Below, in pieces: positions 9,110 through 18,908 of a DNA stretch of 35,674 nt. The stretch is from assembly GCA_947628155.1 (NCBI GenBank), contig CANQYQ010000008.1, positions 1 to 35,674 of the forward strand. The letters are read 5' to 3'. How positions within the stretch are numbered: the stretch's first letter is position 1; the number at the start of each line of letters is the position of its first letter. The DNA comes from an uncultured Clostridia bacterium. Lineage in GTDB: Bacteria > Bacillota > Clostridia > UBA1381. The position numbers were made by a program, and so were the translations under genes. The notes beneath the pieces are model-generated. The model was given only the letters and a program-made list of their open reading frames with translations, ran no database searches and was not told where the DNA came from.

Positions 9110-10312
9110 ATGAAAAAAACATTATTTGTGCTGTCGCTCGCGGCGGCGGCGGTAATCGGAGGCACGGCTCACGCGGAGGTGGGCGATATTATCGGCGAGG
9201 TTTACACGACCGATATCGCAGCGACATTGGACGGGAGCGAGATCGCGTCGGCAAACATCGGCGGTGAAACTATGATTGCGCTTCGCGATTTGGAGGATTT
9301 TAACTTCTCGGTATGGTATGAGGAAAGCTCGCGCAGCGCTATCGCAAGCAGTCCGGAAATGCTGCGCGCGTCGGAAATCAAAGAACCAAAGAGCGTCGAG
9401 CATTACGACACTGTCGGCGAGGTTATAGGAAACGTATACGAAACGGACATCACCGCATATGTTAACGGGTTTGAGATCCCGTCGGTGAATATCGGCGGCA
9501 CGACTATGGTTTCCGTCCGTGACCTCGGCGATATGACAGATTCGCCGTTTGCCCAAATGGGACTGTCAAAATACGGGTTCTCATGCGAGTGGAACGAGGC
9601 GGACAGAAGGGTGGAGCTTCAAACGTTCCCGATTTATAATCTATACGATATGGGCGTTCTCGCAGCGCAAAACGACGTGCGGCTCGTATTTGACAACACA
9701 ACGCTTGCGATAGAGCCGAATTACAAGGAGGACAGGCTGAGTCAGCTTATTTACAACGATGAAAATGATAACGCGTTTACGAATAATTCCGACGGCTCTG
9801 TCAGCGAGCGTTACAGCGAAATGTATTACACCGACGAAAACGGAGAAAAAATAAAAATCGGAGTTCAATATCGGCCGTATCAGATTTCCGCGCTGGACGA
9901 CGGTTACGGCAATGTAACGGTAAGCGGCGGCGACGGCGTATGGCACGTGTCATTTGACAAGGACAAGCTTAAGCAGATTATAGATGAGACGGAAAAACCC
10001 GCGCCGCTCACATATGATGAAATCATAGAGCAGTTTGAAAACGGCTGGAACATGTACAGAGTGCGCGGCAAATTTGAAACGGACGATTACGCGGTGATCG
10101 CGGCGGCACAGACGGGACTTACGCACGGCGACTGGTATTACGCGGTGTTCCGTATAGGCCGTGACGGAAGCGCGGTGCGGGTGCAGCACATTTCAAATCA
10201 TGAAAGCGATGAGATACCGACGGATCTGACATTCGAGGACGGAGTGCTTACATATAATGAGAACGATATGATAAAGCATCTTGATGTTATCACCGGAGAA
10301 GTAACCGAATAA
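9110..10312 (+). CDS. Secreted protein with two copper-amine-oxidase-N-like (stalk) repeats
   Basis: ATG at 9110 after aaggaggaaaaggag; signal peptide MKKTLFVLSLAAAAVIGGTAHA; repeats VGDIIGEVYTTDIAATLDGSEIASANIGGETMIALRDL and VGEVIGNVYETDITAYVNGFEIPSVNIGGTTMVSVRDL. Confidence 0.75.
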   Translation: MKKTLFVLSLAAAAVIGGTAHAEVGDIIGEVYTTDIAATLDGSEIASANIGGETMIALRDLEDFNFSVWYEESSRSAIASSPEMLRASEIKEPKSVEHYDTVGEVIGNVYETDITAYVNGFEIPSVNIGGTTMVSVRDLGDMTDSPFAQMGLSKYGFSCEWNEADRRVELQTFPIYNLYDMGVLAAQNDVRLVFDNTTLAIEPNYKEDRLSQLIYNDENDNAFTNNSDGSVSERYSEMYYTDENGEKIKIGVQYRPYQISALDDGYGNVTVSGGDGVWHVSFDKDKLKQIIDETEKPAPLTYDEIIEQFENGWNMYRVRGKFETDDYAVIAAAQTGLTHGDWYYAVFRIGRDGSAVRVQHISNHESDEIPTDLTFEDGVLTYNENDMIKHLDVITGEVTE

Positions 10313-10329
10313 AATGGATGCGCTTGCCG

Positions 10330-10778
10330 AATTGACATTGCAGCGGCGAATACCGATACATGTTTGATTTTATACGGGAAAAACGTATGGCCGGGTATCC
10401 GGTTACGTACGGGTGCAGTCATTTCCTCGGGCCGGAATATGAACGCCGGGTAAGGGATCGGTATTTCCTGTGCGGCGCGGGACTGTATACGGCGAGTATC
10501 ACGGCAAACGGGGATATTACGGCGTGCTTGGACATTGAGCGAAGAACGGAGCTTGTGCAGGGAAATATTTTAAGGTATAATTGGATGTATGGGAAAACAA
10601 ATTTCAAGCGTTTCGCGCGGATTTAAGCGACGCCAATGAAAACTGCCGGAGGTGCGAATATTGCCGGTTCTGTCACGGCGGGGCATATCACAGTTGGGAT
10701 TTTGATAAAAATGAGTTTGCTTTGCCGGGACACTGTTTTAAATTATTGGCCGTATTTTACCGCTTTTTGGCATTTTGA
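10330..10778 (+). pseudogene. Truncated, frameshifted SPASM-domain remnant of a radical SAM protein
   Basis: Frame 1: CGAGLYTASITANGDITACLDIERRTELVQGNIL; frame 3: DVWENKFQAFRADLSDANENCRRCEYCRFCHGGAYHS; frames join near 10575-10585; no upstream CxxxCxxC radical SAM domain. Confidence 0.75.
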
Positions 10779-10806
10779 ATATTTATTGTATCGTTTTTGA
10801 GGAAAG

Positions 10807-10994
10807 TATAATAAAACGCGGCATTAATTGCCGCGTCAGCGTGTAGACAAACGTCTGCACGCTGAGCAGACTGTGACAAATTAGGCTGGATTTCACGAAA
10901 ACGAGTCTGTAGGCGTACGAGGGTACGTTAAGGCTCGTTTTCGTGGAAAGCGCATAACAGCGCCGTTTTTTATCATAACGGCGCTGTTATTTTA
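10807..10994 (+). ncRNA. Candidate structured RNA unit (promoter -10, three hairpins, terminator)
   Basis: TATAAT 10807-10812; hairpins 10816-10836, 10837-10864, 10894-10945 (12-bp stem with nested 5-bp stem); terminator-like 14-bp stem 10954-10967/10977-10990 followed by a T-rich stretch. Confidence 0.45.
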
Positions 10995-11115
10995 ACAAAG
11001 AGAAAAATATTGAATCAGTCAATATTCTATGCTTCATGCGCGGTCCGGTCAATTTGTCGACGGTCTGACGCGGCATTCATTGCCGCGTTATTATGTTTAA
11101 CGTTGTTTGTCGGTG

Positions 11116-11838
11116 TTATAGATTTTTCAGGTAATTGACCTCATGAGACGTCAGATGGCGCCAGCGTCCGAGCGGCAGATTACCAAGCTCGATATTCCCT
11201 ATTTTTACGCGCTGCAGGCCTATTACCTTGCAGCCCACGGCCTCAAACATTTTCCGAACCTGTCTGTTGCGGCCTTCGTGAATTGTAATTTTAAGCATTG
11301 TTTTCGATGCTGAGGCGTCGAGAATCTCCACATCGGCGGGGGAGGTTTTGTAATTTTCTATATTCACGCCGTGACGGAGCTTATGCAGTCCGCTCATTGT
11401 GATCCCGCCGCTTATCACGGCGATATACGTTTTGTCCGTATGAAATTTCGGATGCGTCACCTTATGAGTAATTGCGCCGTCGTTTGTGAGAAGCAGCAGT
11501 CCTTCCGTATCGTAATCAAGCCGTCCGACGGGGAACAGCTGTGACGAGATCTCACCGCCTATAAGGTCGATAACGGTCGGACGGCCGAACTGGTCTTTAA
11601 CAGTTGTAACATATCCGGTGGGTTTATTGAGCATAATATAGTATTTTTTCTCGTTAATTTTAAGCTCTTTCCCGTCAAGCATTACCTTGTCAGCGCCTAT
11701 TTCTACCTTGACGCCCTGCTCGGATATGGTTTTACCGTTGACCTTAACGCGTCCGTTTTCTATCATTTCCTCGGCGGCACGGCGCGAAGCGGCGCCGCTC
11801 ATGGAAATATATTTCTGGAGTCTTACGATCTCTCCCAT
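11116..11838 (-). CDS. rluB: RsuA/RluB-family rRNA pseudouridine synthase
   Basis: S4 domain (LQKYISMSGAASRRAAEEMI), LNKPTGYVTT, FPVGRLDYDTEGLLLLTNDG, EGRNRQVRKMFEAVG; RBS aggaggg. Confidence 0.9.
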   Translation of the reverse strand: MGEIVRLQKYISMSGAASRRAAEEMIENGRVKVNGKTISEQGVKVEIGADKVMLDGKELKINEKKYYIMLNKPTGYVTTVKDQFGRPTVIDLIGGEISSQLFPVGRLDYDTEGLLLLTNDGAITHKVTHPKFHTDKTYIAVISGGITMSGLHKLRHGVNIENYKTSPADVEILDASASKTMLKITIHEGRNRQVRKMFEAVGCKVIGLQRVKIGNIELGNLPLGRWRHLTSHEVNYLKNL

Positions 11839-11859
11839 AGCGAATCCCTCCTGTTTCGA

Positions 11860-12957
11860 TTACAGTAATACCATATTCCATAAATGACGCATACGCTTTT
11901 TGAACCTTTCCCCAAACGACATCGCCTCGTATATGTCATTAGCTGAGCACACATCTACCGTACCTATCACCTCATTGTCAATCACAAATTCGGCATATCC
12001 GATTTTTTCGCCCTTCGCTACAGGGAAATTAAGCTTTGACGGGATTTTAAGACGAACCTTTATTTTTGGGTCAGCATTGCTGCGCAGCGCGGCATAAAAA
12101 TCCTGAGCGTATACGGCATCATAGTCGGAGTACGGCGCGCTGTCACCCGCGTGAACTACGCATTTTGCGGAGTATTCAGGGAAGTATTCGTCAAGCATAG
12201 CCTTATGGTCGTTCCAGTCGTCGTTGTCATTTAAAGTAACGGCGATAAGCGTTACTTCATCTCGTGTCGCGGCCGTAACAAGGCACCGTCCGGCAGCGTC
12301 GGTATATCCCGTTTTTACGCCTATACAACCCGGGTATTCACTGAGCAGGCGATTGTGATTGTGAAACGGCAAAACGCCTCCCGTGTTTATGATAAGTCCG
12401 TTGAAATCTATTGTGCCCACAATTTCCCGGAATGTTTGGTTTTGCATTGCGTAACGCGTAATGACCGCCAAATCGTACGCGGTCGTGTAGTGGTCGGGAT
12501 CGGGTAGTCCGTTCGGATTAGTAAAATGTGTATTTTTTGCCCCGATTTCGTCCGCCTTTTGATTCATAAGCTCGACAAACGCGTCAACCGAACCGGAAAT
12601 GTGTTCGGCTATGGCCACAGCGGCGTCATTGCCGGAATTAAGCATAAGTCCGAACAGCATATCGTACATACTAAGCTGGTTCCCTTCCTCGATATATGCC
12701 GACGAGCCTTCGGTTATAGCGGCGTTATGGGATACGGTCACCACGTCCGTCAGCTGTGAGTTATCGAGCGCTGTTATGCACGTCATAATTTTTGTCGTAC
12801 TGGCCATGGGCAGGCGTTCAACGCTGTTTTTTTCATAAACCACATCTCCCGTCTGCATTTCCAAAACGCAGGCGGCTCTTGAGTTTTCCGCATGAACCGG
12901 AATTGCGGCCGCAATACAGCATATCGCCGCTAATACACATATTAGTTTTTTCATCAT
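11860..12957 (-). CDS. D-alanyl-D-alanine carboxypeptidase (S11, DacF/DacB-like)
   Basis: Signal peptide, MASTTKIMT (SxxK), SGNDAA (SxN), KTGYTDAAG (KTG). Confidence 0.93.
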   Translation of the reverse strand: MMKKLICVLAAICCIAAAIPVHAENSRAACVLEMQTGDVVYEKNSVERLPMASTTKIMTCITALDNSQLTDVVTVSHNAAITEGSSAYIEEGNQLSMYDMLFGLMLNSGNDAAVAIAEHISGSVDAFVELMNQKADEIGAKNTHFTNPNGLPDPDHYTTAYDLAVITRYAMQNQTFREIVGTIDFNGLIINTGGVLPFHNHNRLLSEYPGCIGVKTGYTDAAGRCLVTAATRDEVTLIAVTLNDNDDWNDHKAMLDEYFPEYSAKCVVHAGDSAPYSDYDAVYAQDFYAALRSNADPKIKVRLKIPSKLNFPVAKGEKIGYAEFVIDNEVIGTVDVCSANDIYEAMSFGERFKKRMRHLWNMVLL

Positions 12958-13066
12958 TTTACCTCGTTGATCTATAAAATTGTCAAATCATTAAGCCGCG
13001 TCCGCCGGCTCCGCACGTGACCGCAGCCGTCTTCGCGGCCACAGGCGCGAACAAATAAAAGCAAAG

Positions 13067-13534
13067 CTAACAGCTTCTGCTTTTCAGACGGTTCATCATA
13101 CGTGCCAGCCTGGGGCGGTTATACCGCTGAATTATTATATACGGGATATTTCCCGCCGCGTAGCACAGGCAGCATATCAGGCCGCCGACGTCCCGCCATA
13201 TTATTACCATGCCGACCGAGAGAGCCATAAGCACGTAATGAGCGGCCTCCGCTACGCACGTTTCCGCTATGAGACGGTTTATGTCATCCGCCGTTTCGGT
13301 GCCGTGAATGCGTTTTGAAAGCATTTGTTTTATATATTTGCTCATATCCGGAAGCTTGCTCTTCCATTTGCTTACATACAGTCTGTTATATATTTTTCCG
13401 CCGTTCTCCCATTTTCGTTCGGCGAACAGCATACTCTCGGGATTGAACCATTTTCTCGGCAGCACAAGTCCGATGATCAATACCGCAAGGGAGCATACAG
13501 CGCCGTAGGCGGCGTCATAGATAATATTGCGCAT
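13067..13534 (-). CDS. Membrane protein resembling glycosyl-4,4'-diaponeurosporenoate acyltransferase (CrtO) family
   Basis: 155 aa; FNPESMLFAERKWENGGKIYNRLYVSKWKSKLPDMSKYI and ETCVAEAAHY family-like motifs with TM segments. Confidence 0.6.
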   Translation of the reverse strand: MRNIIYDAAYGAVCSLAVLIIGLVLPRKWFNPESMLFAERKWENGGKIYNRLYVSKWKSKLPDMSKYIKQMLSKRIHGTETADDINRLIAETCVAEAAHYVLMALSVGMVIIWRDVGGLICCLCYAAGNIPYIIIQRYNRPRLARMMNRLKSRSC

Positions 13535-13682
13535 ATTTTTTCTCCGTTAAACTATATATATGTACGATTATATCACAGAATAGTATTTTTTGCAATACAA
13601 ATTATAACGTATTTCGAGGTTTTTAGATACGGCGCGCGGCTTTATTCCTTAAGAAGAACATAAAATCGGTTAAGTTTGTATC

Positions 13683-13711
13683 TTTACAAACACGAAAAGT
13701 TGTAGTATAAT
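13683..13711 (+). promoter_or_regulatory. Sigma-A-type promoter of leuC
   Basis: TTTACA (13683-13688), 17 nt, TATAAT (13706-13711). Confidence 0.6.
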
Positions 13712-13744
13712 AGCAGATAATGAAATTTATGAGGTGATTAACAA

Positions 13745-15004
13745 ATGGGAATGACAATGACGCAGAAGATCCTCGCGAACGCCGCGGGACTTGACAGCGT
13801 ACGCGCGGGCGATTTAATTATGGCGAACTTGAGCCTTGTTCTCGGCAATGACATAACATCCCCCGTAGCGATCAAGGAATTTGACAAAATCGGCGGCACA
13901 AGTGTATTTGACAAGACGAAAATCGCGCTTGTACCGGACCACTTCACGCCGAACAAGGACATTAAATCGGCGGAGCAGTGCATGACGGTGCGTAATTTTG
14001 CCGCGGAGCAGGACATTTTAAATTATTTCGAGGTCGGCGAGGTAGGAATTGAACACGCGCTGCTGCCCGAAAAAGGACTTGTTGTAGCGGGCGACGTTGT
14101 AATAGGCGCGGATTCGCATACATGTACATACGGCGCTCTCGGCGCGTTCTCGACGGGCGTCGGCTCGACGGACATGGCGGCCGGAATGGCGATAGGCAAG
14201 GCGTGGTTCAAGGTGCCGGAGGCGATCAAGTTCAACCTCACCGGTGAGCTTAACAAGTATGTCAGCGGTAAGGATCTGATTTTGCATATCATCGGCATGA
14301 TAGGCGTTGACGGCGCGCTGTATAAGTCAATGGAATTTACCGGCGAGGGCGTTCATTCGCTCACGATGGACGACCGCTTCACAATAGCTAACATGGCGAT
14401 CGAGGCGGGCGCGAAAAACGGCATATTCGAGGTTGACGATAAAACACGCGAGTATATGAAGGAGCATTCGGCGAAGGAATACAAGGAATTTACGGCCGAT
14501 CCCGACGCGGAATACGTCAGGGTCATAGACATTGACCTGTCGAAGGTCCCTCACACCGTAGCGTTCCCGCATTTGCCGGAAAACGCAAGAACGCCCGACA
14601 ACTGGGGCGATGTGGAGATCGATCAGGTTGTAATTGGTTCGTGCACGAACGGACGCATTTCCGATTTGCGCCATGCGGCGGAGATTTTAAAGGGCAAGCG
14701 CGTTAAAAAGGGCGTGCGCGTACTCGTGTTCCCGGCGACTCAGGCGATTTATTTAGAGGCGTTAAAGGACGGCACTTTATCGACGCTTGTCGAGGCGGGC
14801 TGTGTGATTTCCGCGCCGACATGCGGACCGTGTCTGGGCGGACATATGGGAATTTTAGCGGCGGGTGAGAGATGCGTATCAACGACAAACCGCAATTTCC
14901 TCGGACGTATGGGACATGTTGAGAGCGAGGTATATCTGGCAAGTCCCGAGGTTGCCGCCGCGTCGGCGATCACAGGCAAAATAACAGCTCCGGAGGATAT
15001 ATAA
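13745..15004 (+). CDS. leuC: 3-isopropylmalate dehydratase large subunit
   Basis: 419 aa; [56 protein letters not shown]. Confidence 0.93.
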   Translation: MGMTMTQKILANAAGLDSVRAGDLIMANLSLVLGNDITSPVAIKEFDKIGGTSVFDKTKIALVPDHFTPNKDIKSAEQCMTVRNFAAEQDILNYFEVGEVGIEHALLPEKGLVVAGDVVIGADSHTCTYGALGAFSTGVGSTDMAAGMAIGKAWFKVPEAIKFNLTGELNKYVSGKDLILHIIGMIGVDGALYKSMEFTGEGVHSLTMDDRFTIANMAIEAGAKNGIFEVDDKTREYMKEHSAKEYKEFTADPDAEYVRVIDIDLSKVPHTVAFPHLPENARTPDNWGDVEIDQVVIGSCTNGRISDLRHAAEILKGKRVKKGVRVLVFPATQAIYLEALKDGTLSTLVEAGCVISAPTCGPCLGGHMGILAAGERCVSTTNRNFLGRMGHVESEVYLASPEVAAASAITGKITAPEDI

Positions 15005-15074
15005 GCATCGCAGGGCGGACTGCCCACAGTCCGCCGCGCATAATGATATTATAATTTGCGAAAGGAATGAGAAT

Positions 15075-15563
15075 ATGAAAGCAAACGGAAGGGTAATTAA
15101 ATACGGGGACAACATTGACACCGACGTTATAATCCCCGCGAGATATTTAAACACAAGCGATCCGGCGGAACTGGCGTCGCACTGCATGGAGGATATCGAT
15201 AAGGATTTCGTAAAGAACCACACAGCCGGTGATATAATGGTCGGCGGCGCGAATTTCGGCTGCGGTTCATCGCGTGAGCATGCGCCGATCGCAATCAAGG
15301 CAAGCGGCATTTCATGCGTTATAGCAAAGGATTTCGCGAGAATTTTCTACAGGAACTCTATCAATATCGGTTTGCCTATCTTGGAATGCGCCGAGGCTTC
15401 GGCGGATATTGACGCCGGGGACGAGGTTGAGGTGGATTTTGATACCGGCGTTATTACGAATAAGACAAAGGACAAAACGTATCAGGCTGTCGCGTTCCCG
15501 CCGTTTATGCAGGAGATCATAAACAGCGGAGGATTGGTGGAATACATAAAGAAAGGCATGTAA
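15075..15563 (+). CDS. leuD: 3-isopropylmalate dehydratase small subunit
   Basis: 162 aa; [45 protein letters not shown]. Confidence 0.93.
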   Translation: MKANGRVIKYGDNIDTDVIIPARYLNTSDPAELASHCMEDIDKDFVKNHTAGDIMVGGANFGCGSSREHAPIAIKASGISCVIAKDFARIFYRNSINIGLPILECAEASADIDAGDEVEVDFDTGVITNKTKDKTYQAVAFPPFMQEIINSGGLVEYIKKGM

Positions 15564-15663
15564 ATTTTCTATAAAAAATATTATTTCCGGCCTGTAGGGC
15601 GGACTGCCCTCAGATCACCGCCGTAAAAAGAATAATTATATAAACTGAAAGGATACTTAAATT

Positions 15664-16749
15664 ATGGGAGAATATAATATAGCCGTGATCGAGGGCGATG
15701 GGATAGGCCCGGAGATCGTAAAAGCGGCCATAACCGTACTTGATAAAATCGGTGAAAAATATGGCCATGTGTTTAATTATACGCCCGCGCTTCTGGGCGG
15801 CTGTGCGATTGACGCGACGGGCGTTCCGCTGCCGGACGAGACAGTTGAAATATGCAAAAGATCCGACGCGGTATTAATGGGTTCGATAGGCGGCGACACG
15901 AACACATCGCCGTGGTATAAGCTTCCGGCCAATCTTCGCCCGGAGGCGGGACTTTTAGGCATAAGGAAGGCGCTCGGACTTTTCGCGAATTTGCGCCCGT
16001 GCCTTTTGTACCCGCAGCTTAGCGGCGCGTGTCCGCTGAAGGAGGAAATAAGCGCGAAGGGATTTGACATGCTTATCATGCGCGAATTAACGGGCGGACT
16101 GTATTTCGGAGCGAGAAAAACGGAGGAGATCGACGGACTTACAACAGCGGTCGATACGCTTATCTATAACGAAAACGAGATACGCCGCATCGCGGTTCAG
16201 GCGTTTGAGGTAGCGATGAAGCGCAGAAAGAAGGTCACGAGCGTGGACAAGGCGAACGTGCTCGATTCATCGCGCTTGTGGAGAAAAATCGTAAATGAAG
16301 TTTCGGCCGATTATCCCGAGGTCGAGGTTTCGCATATGCTCGTCGATAACGCGGCTATGCAGCTTGTTAAAGACCCGGCGCAGTTCGACGTAATGGTTAC
16401 GGAAAATATGTTCGGCGATATATTATCCGACGAGGCGTCGATGATAACAGGCTCAATTGGTATGCTCCCGTCCGCGAGTCTTAACGAGACAAAGCTCGGA
16501 CTTTACGAGCCGTCGGGCGGCAGCGCGCCCGATATCGCGGGAAAGGATATCGCCAACCCAATAGCGACGATTTTATCGGCGGCGATGCTGTTAAGATATT
16601 CGCTTGATTTAAAGGATGAGCCGGACGCGGTCGAGGCGGCGGTTTCAAAGGTGCTCGACGACGGATACCGAACCGGAGATATAATGTCCGACGGTATGAA
16701 GAAGGTCGGATGTACGGAAATGGCAAGGCTTATAGCGGAAAGAATATAA
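15664..16749 (+). CDS. leuB: 3-isopropylmalate dehydrogenase
   Basis: 361 aa; [52 protein letters not shown]. Confidence 0.94.
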   Translation: MGEYNIAVIEGDGIGPEIVKAAITVLDKIGEKYGHVFNYTPALLGGCAIDATGVPLPDETVEICKRSDAVLMGSIGGDTNTSPWYKLPANLRPEAGLLGIRKALGLFANLRPCLLYPQLSGACPLKEEISAKGFDMLIMRELTGGLYFGARKTEEIDGLTTAVDTLIYNENEIRRIAVQAFEVAMKRRKKVTSVDKANVLDSSRLWRKIVNEVSADYPEVEVSHMLVDNAAMQLVKDPAQFDVMVTENMFGDILSDEASMITGSIGMLPSASLNETKLGLYEPSGGSAPDIAGKDIANPIATILSAAMLLRYSLDLKDEPDAVEAAVSKVLDDGYRTGDIMSDGMKKVGCTEMARLIAERI

Positions 16750-16753
16750 GAAA

Positions 16754-16792
16754 AACGCCTGACGCGTAATAATCAGCGTCAGGCGTTCCTTT
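16754..16792. terminator. Intrinsic terminator between convergent leuB and ypeB
   Basis: 12-bp stem aacgcctgacgc/gcgtcaggcgtt followed by CCTTTTAATTT; AAAAA on the other flank. Confidence 0.85.
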
Positions 16793-16796
16793 TAAT

Positions 16797-18152
16797 TTAC
16801 ACTGTCAGTATGCCGTCATCGGATTCGATAAGAAGGAATATCTCTTCCTCACGTCCGTTTGCGGCGTTTACGTATACGAGGAAATTTTTATTCATAAACG
16901 TGCCGTGAAATTCGTAGCACAAAACCTCCTGCATACTGTCCTTGGGAATGATCGCGAGTCCGGACGAGCTTACGTCGAGACGCGTGGAAACATATTGCCG
17001 CGCCTCCTCGGCTGTAAGCGCCGGAACGGTATCGGTGCGTTCGGTGTGGTTCATAAGATAGCCTTTTGCCTCAAACCCGGTAATTTCTCCGGTATCAAGA
17101 GCAACGCGTACCTTGACGAGGTCGCTGTAGCATACGATGCCGTCATTTGAATACGCAAAATTAATCGTTGCCGTGCCGCCTTTTTTTTCGTAATAGCTGC
17201 TCACCATATCGGGATATCCGCGCGCGGAAAGAAATTCGGCCGCCGCCTGTGTCGCGGAATCGATATCGTATTTTTCATCGCCGGTTTCGGTATTGTTGAG
17301 ATAATAGAGTATATAGCCGCCGTTTTTAGTGACGCTTATCGAAATATCGTTGTCGCCGTCGGTTTTTCGGAATGTATATGATTCTATCGCCGTATTTCCG
17401 GACAGACTTTCAAATTTCAAACCGCGCCCTTTAGGGCCTAAAAATTCCTCGGCCTTTCTTAGCGCCTCACTGCGCGTAATCTGCGGCGCGTCCTTGAGCA
17501 TAACGGATTCGCGGTTCTCGATGTGCTCCGAGAACGGGCCGTCATATATGAGCGCGGGGTAATCTCCAAATGACTTTTCCACGTTTTCAAGATCCGTTAA
17601 AATGTCGGAGCCTGCCGCCTGCGCCGCGTTATTATCGTTTACACTTGTGATTTCGGATAATTTGATATCTCCGGAATAGAGCTTGTCCTCAATATCGGCG
17701 AGCGTATCGCGCAAGGCCGCCGCGCGTTCATTTAAGGACGCGAGATTGTTGTATGCTTCCTCCGAAATTTCCGCGCCGTTTATCGCGTCCTGCGACAGTA
17801 CGTATGTGTAATCGCCGACCTGCGACAAAAATTTCGCGGTATTGTCAAGCTGCACATCCGAAGTGGGCAGCTGACCCAGACATGATTTTGCCTCGGCGGA
17901 CTGACGAAATATATCGGACGAAACAGCGGCAAGCTGCGCCGGAGATGACGCAAGCTGCGCCTTGGTCAGCTGCGTATCGATGTCGTCGATATATGACACG
18001 AGATCGTGGAACGCGCGGTTGTAGTTGTTCTCGACCGAATTTTCAAGTGCTTTTGCGCTGCGCTGCATAGCGGCGCCCCAGAAGAATACGATCAACAGCG
18101 CCGCGCCGAGGATCGAATACAGCCATATATTTATACTTTTTGATTTTTCCAT
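16797..18152 (-). CDS. ypeB: Spore germination protein YpeB
   Basis: 451 aa; single N-terminal TM, coiled region, C-terminal PepSY-like repeats; adjacent to sleB; RBS aaggaggt. Confidence 0.85.
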   Translation of the reverse strand: MEKSKSINIWLYSILGAALLIVFFWGAAMQRSAKALENSVENNYNRAFHDLVSYIDDIDTQLTKAQLASSPAQLAAVSSDIFRQSAEAKSCLGQLPTSDVQLDNTAKFLSQVGDYTYVLSQDAINGAEISEEAYNNLASLNERAAALRDTLADIEDKLYSGDIKLSEITSVNDNNAAQAAGSDILTDLENVEKSFGDYPALIYDGPFSEHIENRESVMLKDAPQITRSEALRKAEEFLGPKGRGLKFESLSGNTAIESYTFRKTDGDNDISISVTKNGGYILYYLNNTETGDEKYDIDSATQAAAEFLSARGYPDMVSSYYEKKGGTATINFAYSNDGIVCYSDLVKVRVALDTGEITGFEAKGYLMNHTERTDTVPALTAEEARQYVSTRLDVSSSGLAIIPKDSMQEVLCYEFHGTFMNKNFLVYVNAANGREEEIFLLIESDDGILTV

Positions 18153-18163
18153 TATTTACCTCC

Positions 18164-18619
18164 TTACGCGCAGAAGCGATGCTTGCCGATTTTCACGATA
18201 AGCGGACGCGACCATATCCATTTGCTTGTCGCCGTATCGGGATTGAAATAATAAATTGCGCCGTAGGACGGGTCCCAGCCGTTTAAAGCGTCCTGACACG
18301 CCTTATACACAGTGGAATTGGGGTCGATCGGCACATTGATCTGACCGTCGGACACGGCGGTGAAGGCGCCGGGCTGATAGATTACGCCCGAAATGGTGTT
18401 CGGGAACGAGGAATGGTTTACGCGGTTCAAAATTACCGCCGCGACAGCGACCTGTCCCTCGTACGGCTCGCCGCGCGCTTCGCCGTTAACGGCGCGCGCC
18501 AAAAGCTGTACATCATCCGAATATGACGCGGCGCGCGCGTTATCGCGCAGATTGTACGCCGCGAGTATCGCGGTGATCACCGCTATGCCCGATAAAATTA
18601 CAGGTATGATTTTTTTCAT
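18164..18619 (-). CDS. sleB: Spore cortex-lytic cell wall hydrolase SleB
   Basis: 151 aa; LLARAVNGEARGEPYEGQVAVAAVILNRV, AFTAVSDGQIN, GWDPSYGAIYYFNPDTATSKWIWSR. Confidence 0.92.
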   Translation of the reverse strand: MKKIIPVILSGIAVITAILAAYNLRDNARAASYSDDVQLLARAVNGEARGEPYEGQVAVAAVILNRVNHSSFPNTISGVIYQPGAFTAVSDGQINVPIDPNSTVYKACQDALNGWDPSYGAIYYFNPDTATSKWIWSRPLIVKIGKHRFCA

Positions 18620-18830
18620 ATTTTACCCTCCTGACCTGCTGTAGTATTATTATATTTCCCAAAATATTAAATTTGAAACATATTTAAGACAGCGTAAATA
18701 CACACAATTTGCGAACCGGAAATTAAAAAGGGAGGGAATATACCAAGCTAAAATATCGTCAGAAAGCGAAAAACGGCGCATCGCGTTATATTTACGGTGT
18801 TTATTATAATACCGAGATGATAAATTACAC

Positions 18831-18869
18831 AAAAAAATCCTCAATTTCACGAGTGAAGCTAAGGATTTT
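18831..18869 (-). terminator. Intrinsic terminator of the GH2 gene
   Basis: On minus strand: stem aaaatcct/aggatttt with inner ttcac/gtgaa pairing, followed by TTTTTTT. Confidence 0.65.
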
Positions 18870-18908
18870 GATGTCAATAAACGTGTATTTTTTTGCGTTA
18901 TCATCTGC

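Noticed and set aside
13664-13744. T-box or leucine attenuator upstream of leuC
   Set aside because: Promoter at 13683-13711 leaves only about a 27-nt leader, with no T-box motif or leader peptide.
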